Shown one piece after another: positions 59,042 to 64,000 of a DNA stretch of 64,000 nucleotides (within the stretch, counting starts at the first letter, position 1; each line of letters begins with the position of its first letter). The stretch lies in contig NZ_JBBODF010000001.1 of NCBI RefSeq assembly GCF_038002825.1, forward strand, positions 3,100,001-3,164,000, read 5' to 3'. The stretch comes from Paenibacillus sp. FSL H8-0048 (GTDB lineage: Bacteria; Bacillota; Bacilli; Paenibacillales; Paenibacillaceae). The position numbers were made by a program, and so were the translations under genes. The notes under the pieces are model-generated. The model ran no database searches. It saw only the letters and a program-made list of their open reading frames with translations, and was not told the origin of the DNA.

Positions 59042-60238
59042 TTAAGGATTAACCTTGGTCTCAAAGGTCTGCTTCCCGTCAACAAATTTCAGCACAACTG
59101 CGGCTTTGACCGGGTCATGTTTGTCGTTCAGGGTGATTTTGCCTGTAGCGAGCTGCAGATCCTTAGTCGCTGCCAGCGCTTCTGTAATCTTGGCCGGATC
59201 AGCTTCACCCGCACGGGTGATCGCATCAGCCACCAGCTTCAGGGCATCATAGCCCAGGGCCGCCATACCATCCGGTACTGCTCCGCCGTTAGCCGCTTTG
59301 TAGGCATCCACGAAGCTGGTTACTTCAGGAGCTGTATCTTCAGGCGAGTAGTGATTGGACATGAACGTGTTCTCCAGCGCTTTGGCACCAGCGATTTCGG
59401 CCAACTGCGGGGAATCCCAGCCGTCTCCGCCCAGGAACGGAACGGTGATGCCCATTTCACGGGCCTGCTTCACAATTTTACCTACTTCTTCATAATAACC
59501 AGGCAGGTAAATGACATCCGGGTTCGCTGCTTTGATCCGGGTCAGAACTGCCTTAAAGTCAGAATCCTTCTGCTGGTACGACTCCTGGCTCAGCACTTCG
59601 CCGCCTTTGGCCTTGAAGGTCTCTTCGAAGAACTTTTGCAGACCCTTGGAGTAGTCAGACGAAGTATCGGTATAGATGACAGCGGTCTTAGCCTTCAGGG
59701 AATCGAGTGCAAAGTTAGCCATTACCTCTCCTTGGAACGGATCGATGAACGCCGCGCGGAACACGAATTCATTGACATTGCCGCTGCGCTCATCCACAGT
59801 AACCTTCGGATTGGTAGCTCCTACCGAGACAAGCGGAATCTTTTTCTCCGTAGCTACCGGAACGATCCCCAGCGTGTTGGTCGAAGTGGATGCGCCGATG
59901 ATAGTCACGACCTTGTCATTGGTGATCAGCTTCTGTGCCGCCTGGGTAGCTTCTTCAGACTTCGATGCATTGTCTGCAACTACCAGCTCCAGCTGCTTGC
60001 CGAGTATACCGCCTTTGGCGTTGATCTCGTCCACTGCCAGCTTCGCGCCCTTGGATGCGGAGTCGCCGAAAGAAGCCTGACCGCCTGTGAGCTCAAGGTC
60101 AGCCCCGATCTTGATGGTGCCCCCGGCAGTGTTGCCGCCGCTTGCAGAGTTACCGCTGTTCGCTGTGTTGTTGCCGCAGCCGGATGCTAATACCGCAGTC
60201 AATACTGTCGACAAGATAATGGCCCCAATTTTCTTCAT
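59042..60238 (-). CDS. livJ: Branched-chain amino-acid ABC transporter substrate-binding lipoprotein
   Basis: A 398-residue lipoprotein. The signal peptide ends in lipobox LASGC with Cys at 21, followed by an Asn/Ser/Gly-rich linker. The type I periplasmic binding fold has IKIGADLELTGGQASFGDSA, ASTSTNTLGIVPVATEKKIP and NPDVIYLPGYYEEVGKI. It captures branched-chain or related amino acids for LivHMGF. It is the last gene of the operon, 77 bases after livF, an order less common than having it first. Confidence 0.92.
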   Translation of the reverse strand: MKKIGAIILSTVLTAVLASGCGNNTANSGNSASGGNTAGGTIKIGADLELTGGQASFGDSASKGAKLAVDEINAKGGILGKQLELVVADNASKSEEATQAAQKLITNDKVVTIIGASTSTNTLGIVPVATEKKIPLVSVGATNPKVTVDERSGNVNEFVFRAAFIDPFQGEVMANFALDSLKAKTAVIYTDTSSDYSKGLQKFFEETFKAKGGEVLSQESYQQKDSDFKAVLTRIKAANPDVIYLPGYYEEVGKIVKQAREMGITVPFLGGDGWDSPQLAEIAGAKALENTFMSNHYSPEDTAPEVTSFVDAYKAANGGAVPDGMAALGYDALKLVADAITRAGEADPAKITEALAATKDLQLATGKITLNDKHDPVKAAVVLKFVDGKQTFETKVNP

Positions 60239-60315
60239 AGTTTCTCCCAGCCTCCTGATTATTTAGTTTATATATGTTGTTTCTGTGATGCTGCTAATAG
60301 GATGGATGCCCCTGC

Positions 60316-61017
60316 TTAGTGCCCGAGATAAGCCATTTTGATCTCATCGGAGTCGGCCAATTCCTTGGCATCCCCTTCAAGCACTACCCGGCCTGTCTCC
60401 AGGACATAGGCGCGGTCAGCGATTTTGAGCGCCTGGTGCGCATTCTGCTCAACCAGCAGGACAGTGGTTCCGGCATCGTTGACTTCCTTGATAATCTTGA
60501 AAATATCCTGGACCAGCAGCGGCGCCAGCCCCATCGACGGTTCATCCAGCAGCAGCAGCTTCGGGTGGCCCATAATCGCCCGCCCCATCGCCAGCATCTG
60601 CTGCTCCCCGCCGGATAAGGTTCCGGCCTGCTGCTTCTTGCGTTCAAGCAATCGCGGGAAGGTGTTGTATACCTTCTCGAAGTCCGCAGCCAGACTGCTT
60701 CCATCCTGCAGGTAAGCCCCCAATTCGAGATTCTCCTCGACCGACATATTAGCGAATACGCGCCGTCCTTCGGGACAATGGATCAGCCCTTCTTTGACAA
60801 TCGCCTGTACACTTTGATTCGTTATCGATTTACCCAGGAATTCAATACTTCCTGTCTTCGGCTTCAGCAGCCCCGAGAGCGTCTTCAGCAGCGTTGACTT
60901 GCCGGCGCCGTTGGCACCGATTAGCGTCACAATTTCCCCCTGCTTCACGGTGATGCTGAGATCCTTCAAGGCATGAATCGCTCCGTAATATACATTAATC
61001 CCTTGTACTGTAAGCAT
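60316..61017 (-). CDS. livF: Branched-chain amino-acid ABC transporter ATPase LivF
   Basis: A 233-residue ATPase. Walker A is GANGAGKSTLLK, the signature is LSGGEQQMLAMGRA, Walker B is LLLLDEPSMGLAP, and the end is KMAYLGH. ATG 61017 has AGGAGGCG and begins the conserved domain; the longer frame reads back into livG. Four bases separate it from the livG stop. Confidence 0.94.
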   Translation of the reverse strand: MLTVQGINVYYGAIHALKDLSITVKQGEIVTLIGANGAGKSTLLKTLSGLLKPKTGSIEFLGKSITNQSVQAIVKEGLIHCPEGRRVFANMSVEENLELGAYLQDGSSLAADFEKVYNTFPRLLERKKQQAGTLSGGEQQMLAMGRAIMGHPKLLLLDEPSMGLAPLLVQDIFKIIKEVNDAGTTVLLVEQNAHQALKIADRAYVLETGRVVLEGDAKELADSDEIKMAYLGH

Positions 61018-61021
61018 GGCG

Positions 61022-61804
61022 CTACGCCTCCTGTCCCAAATACGCTTCGATGACCTTCGGATTGTTGCGGATCTCCGCCGGCGTGCCATCAGCGATCAGG
61101 ATTCCGCGGTCCAGCACGTAGATGCGGCTGCAGACTCCCATTACCAGTGACATATCATGCTCAATCAGCAGAATCGTCAGGTCGAACTCCTCCCGAATCC
61201 ATGCGATCAGGTTCATCAGGTCACGCGTCTCATTCGGGTTCATCCCGGCGGCCGGCTCATCGAGCAGCAGCAGCTTGGGTCCGGCCGCAAGCGCCCGGGC
61301 AATCTCCAGACGCCGCTGATTTCCATAGCTCAGGTTGCTCGCTACCTCTTCACTCTGATCAGCCAGATTGAAGATGGAGAGAATATCCATCGCCTTCCGG
61401 GTAATCTCCTCTTCCCCCTGAAAATGCTTCGGCAGACGTAGCATCGAAGAGAACAACGAGTGCTTTGCATGCTGATGGAAGGCAATCTTAACGTTCTCCA
61501 GCACCGTCATAGCCGTAAATAGACGGATGTTCTGGAACGTACGCGCAGCGCCTTTATGATTGATCTTGTAGGGCTTCATCCCGCCGATAGACTCATTATT
61601 CAAAAGAATGCTGCCCGACGATGGCGGGTACACTCCAGTCAACAGGTTGAACAATGTGGTTTTACCGGCACCGTTGGGTCCGATCAGGCCGATCAGCTCG
61701 CCTTTATCAATATGAAGAGATACCTCGCTGACTGCCTTCAGTCCGCCAAAAGCCCGGCTGGCCGCTTTCACATCAAGGAGTACCGCTGCTCTTGATTGCG
61801 TCAT
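61022..61804 (-). CDS. livG: Branched-chain amino-acid ABC transporter ATPase LivG
   Basis: A 260-residue ATPase. Walker A is GPNGAGKTTLFN, the signature is LSYGNQRRLEIARAL, Walker B is LLLLDEPAAGMNP, then IEHDMSLVMGVC and the family's C-terminal VIEAYLG. AAGGAGG precedes the ATG. It overlaps the end of livM by 32 bases, in another frame. Confidence 0.94.
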   Translation of the reverse strand: MTQSRAAVLLDVKAASRAFGGLKAVSEVSLHIDKGELIGLIGPNGAGKTTLFNLLTGVYPPSSGSILLNNESIGGMKPYKINHKGAARTFQNIRLFTAMTVLENVKIAFHQHAKHSLFSSMLRLPKHFQGEEEITRKAMDILSIFNLADQSEEVASNLSYGNQRRLEIARALAAGPKLLLLDEPAAGMNPNETRDLMNLIAWIREEFDLTILLIEHDMSLVMGVCSRIYVLDRGILIADGTPAEIRNNPKVIEAYLGQEA

Positions 61805-62741
61805 TTGCCTTCGCCTCCTTTTTGCCGAACTTGCCTAGTGAGAATTTGCTTACGCCAAGCAGGCCGCTCGGACGGAAAATCATCATCAGAATGAGCACAA
61901 TCGAGTAGATAATCATGCGCCATTCCGGGAATTCACGTAAGTAGGTATATAGCAGTGTAACGAACACCGCACCCACGATAGAGCCCGCCGTACTGCCCAG
62001 CCCCCCGAGAACCACCATGACGATGATTTCAAAAGACTTCAGGAAGTTGAAGCTCCCCGGCGTAATGACGTAGAACGTATGGGCCGACAGGCCGCCCGCC
62101 ATGCCGGCAAACAGCGCCCCGATGGTGAAGGCAATGATTTTGTAACGTGTCGTATTAATCCCCATCGCCTCAGCGGCAATCTCATTCTCGCGGATCGCAA
62201 TACAGGCCCGGCCGTGAGTAGATCTAATGAAGTTATTAATCAGTACGACTGAGATCAGAGTGAAGAAGAAGAGCATGGTCCAGGTGGTTTTGGCCGGAAT
62301 ACCGCTGAGTCCTGAAGCTCCGCCGACATATTCCGTATTCAGCATAATGATGCGGATAATCTCACCGAACCCCAGCGTAGCAATAGCAAGATAGTCCCCG
62401 TTAAGCCGGAGCGTAGGCATCCCGATTAATACACCGAATACCGCTGCCAGCAGTCCGCCCGCAAGAATAGCAGGAATGAACGGCACATTGTAGTCAAGGG
62501 TAAGAATCGCCGAGGTATACGCACCCACCGACATGAACCCGGCATGGCCAATGGAGAACTGCCCGGTAATCCCGGTAATCAGGTTCAGCGACACGGCCAG
62601 CATGATATTAACCCCGATGAGCAGCAGCATAGACTGATTCACATCACTAAGAATTCCCGTTGTTAAAAGAACCTTTACGAATCCATAGAACGCAAGGGCG
62701 ACAAGTATGCCCAGCCAGAACTTTTTATTTATCTTTGTCAC
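61773..62741 (-). CDS. livM: Branched-chain amino-acid ABC transporter permease LivM
   Basis: A 322-residue permease with eight to ten helices. Family patterns are NLITGITGQFSIGHAGFMSVGAY, the loop RACIAIRENEIAAEAMGINTTRYK and IVMVVLGGLGSTAGSIVGA. It pairs with LivH. The polar C-terminal ~30 residues overlap the livG start. Confidence 0.94.
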   Translation of the reverse strand: MTKINKKFWLGILVALAFYGFVKVLLTTGILSDVNQSMLLLIGVNIMLAVSLNLITGITGQFSIGHAGFMSVGAYTSAILTLDYNVPFIPAILAGGLLAAVFGVLIGMPTLRLNGDYLAIATLGFGEIIRIIMLNTEYVGGASGLSGIPAKTTWTMLFFFTLISVVLINNFIRSTHGRACIAIRENEIAAEAMGINTTRYKIIAFTIGALFAGMAGGLSAHTFYVITPGSFNFLKSFEIIVMVVLGGLGSTAGSIVGAVFVTLLYTYLREFPEWRMIIYSIVLILMMIFRPSGLLGVSKFSLGKFGKKEAKANDAIKSSGTP

Positions 62742-62753
62742 GGCAGCTTCCCC

Positions 62754-63665
62754 CTACACTTTCTCCCGGACATTCTTGCCGAACAGTCCGGATGGTTTGA
62801 AGATAAGGATTAGAATCAGTACCGCAAAGGCTACACCGTCACGCCACGAGGAGAACCCGAGCGAAGAAATCTCTGTCTCCACCGTTCCCAGCAGCAATCC
62901 GCCGACAAGCGCACCCGGAATACTTCCAATGCCTCCAAGCACTGCCGCGACAAAAGCCTTAAGCCCGGGCATAACGCCCATGAGAGGATCAACCGAATTG
63001 TATGTCATTCCGAAAATCACGCCCGCGGCAGCGGCAAGCGCTGAACCGATCGCGAAGGTGGCTGAAATAGTGCGGTCTACGTTGATACCCATCAACCGCG
63101 CCGCTTCTACATCAAAGGATACGGCCCGCATGGCTTTTCCCGTCTTGGTGTAACGAACGATATATTGCAGTACAAGCATAAGAATAATCGTTGTTAGCAG
63201 AATCATGATCTGGTTCGATTCGACCTGGATGGAGGACCCGAAGAGATGATACTGCTTCTTATCCATAATATCCGGGAAGCCCTTGGCCTGAGGCCCGAGA
63301 ATCAAGACTCCGGTATATTCTAGCAGGAAGGATACGCCGATCGCTGTAATCAGCGCTGCAATTCGAGTGGACTTACGAAGCGGCTTATACGCCAGACGTT
63401 CAATGCTGATACCGAGCAATGCACTTATGGTCATCGAGATGATCAGCGACAAGAGCAGTACAACGATCGGCGGCAATCCGGCATTCGCCAGGTATTTGGC
63501 ACTGTACAGACCGATGAACGACCCTACCATAAATACATCGCCGTGCGCAAAATTAATCAGCTTGATGATACCGTACACCATTGTGTAACCAAGGGCGATC
63601 AGAGCGTAAATGCTGCCTACGGATATCCCGTTTATTAGTTGCTGAATGAAATACTCCATCGCCAT
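62754..63665 (-). CDS. livH: Branched-chain amino-acid ABC transporter permease LivH
   Basis: A 303-residue permease with eight or more helices. Patterns are ISVGSIYALIALGYTMVYGIIKLINFAHGDVFMVG, the loop AMRAVSFDVEAARLMGINVD and VAAVLGGIGSIPGALVGG. Two ATG codons (63665 and 63659) are possible; GGGGAG suits the first, AAGGGG the second. First gene of livHMGF-J. Confidence 0.94.
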   Translation of the reverse strand: MAMEYFIQQLINGISVGSIYALIALGYTMVYGIIKLINFAHGDVFMVGSFIGLYSAKYLANAGLPPIVVLLLSLIISMTISALLGISIERLAYKPLRKSTRIAALITAIGVSFLLEYTGVLILGPQAKGFPDIMDKKQYHLFGSSIQVESNQIMILLTTIILMLVLQYIVRYTKTGKAMRAVSFDVEAARLMGINVDRTISATFAIGSALAAAAGVIFGMTYNSVDPLMGVMPGLKAFVAAVLGGIGSIPGALVGGLLLGTVETEISSLGFSSWRDGVAFAVLILILIFKPSGLFGKNVREKV

Positions 63666-64000
63666 CCCCTTCTCCCCATATTCATCTTGTATACCCCTTT
63701 CTCTGTGCTGTTTCTCTTTTCTTGGATTATGATGTCATTTATATTAACACAAGGTCAGAGAATCGTCACTAATTATTGTGTGAATTAATACAAAATTCAA
63801 TAGTTGGTGTTATATTACATAACATGATATATGTAGGATTCGGTAGGATAATATAGGTTTTCGAAAAATGCGCAGAAAACAGGAGAAAAACAGAGGATTT
63901 TCAAGCAGGGACGTTTTAGAAGTTGTTTCCTTTTCTTATACAATACTTTTTTTCTGCGGAATTAATATAACATTTGTCTCTTTACAGCATCATTCCTTCA
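63666..64000. promoter_or_regulatory. Upstream region of the liv-type operon
   Basis: An AT-rich 335-base stretch to the right edge without a supported gene. Possible minus-strand promoters include TTGAAT-N17-AATAAT near 63764-63803. The perfect palindrome TTTTCGAAAA (63858-63867) and AT-rich half-sites around it could be regulator targets. A CodY site would be expected from the gene content but the match to AATTTTCWGAAAATT is poor. Confidence 0.3.

Noticed and set aside
59027..60190. A 387-codon + strand frame opposite livJ
   Set aside because: Composition-driven antisense frame; the minus-strand lipoprotein is clear.

Overview
The window looks like a chromosomal segment of a Paenibacillus-type member of the Firmicutes. 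The coding is moderately GC-rich, most genes have strong AGGAGG-like ribosome binding sites, GTG and TTG starts are common, intrinsic terminators are typical, and the gene families (YigZ, YjbQ, PpnP, DUF2621, a Gram-positive Tad locus with an FHA protein) fit that group. This is inferred from content; no database search was possible.

Layout. 1-7.7 kb: end of an EamA transporter, a HAD phosphatase, a small unknown gene, an ABC half-exporter, a GNAT acetyltransferase, an AraC regulator beside an SDR-type oxidoreductase, and a PhnP-like hydrolase. 7.9-11.8 kb: a sulfate uptake operon (cysT-cysW-cysA-binding protein). 12-17 kb: YjbQ, a YigZ-TetR pair, pgi, a beta-hydroxyacid dehydrogenase-like gene and a second GNAT. 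17.1-19.9 kb: a possible tiny minus-strand transcript, then a three-gene ABC-2 exporter. 20-25 kb: a secreted M14 peptidase, ppnP, transketolase and a YiiX-like hydrolase.

25.2-38.8 kb is the most unusual part. It is one long minus-strand gene train encoding a divergent Tad/Flp-like machine: a SAF/CpaB-like protein, a CpaE-like protein without the Walker lysine, a CpaF-like ATPase, two TadB/TadC-like membrane proteins, two paralogous tiny membrane proteins (one only 47 residues) and two more one-helix proteins. It ends in a secreted 210-residue protein and two large secreted PKD/Ig-like repeat proteins (759 and about 1293 residues). No prepilin peptidase and no classical Flp pilin are present in it. 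My reading is that it builds or displays a surface fibre or adhesin.

39-42.7 kb holds purU, nfo (with a C-terminal extension), a DUF2621 gene and a TIGR01777-type epimerase. 42.7-53.4 kb is a second, canonical Tad locus (TadZ, CpaF, TadB, TadC, Flp pilin, TadE, TadG-like, TadE, prepilin peptidase, FHA protein). A promoter followed by a strong hairpin terminator lies in its leader, which suggests attenuation. The two loci are only about 4 kb apart, so the peptidase of the second could serve both.

53.5-57.5 kb: a DCC-family thiol protein, a small Cys-rich protein, Ohr, glutathione peroxidase, then two identical tRNA-Leu(GAG) genes flanking about 1.3 kb with a divergent pair of phage-repressor-like genes, followed by tRNA-Glu. 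57.7-63.7 kb: alanine dehydrogenase and a liv-type amino-acid ABC operon with its binding-protein gene last. Several intergenic regions carry palindromic repeats. No CRISPR array, rRNA, transposase or integrase was seen.
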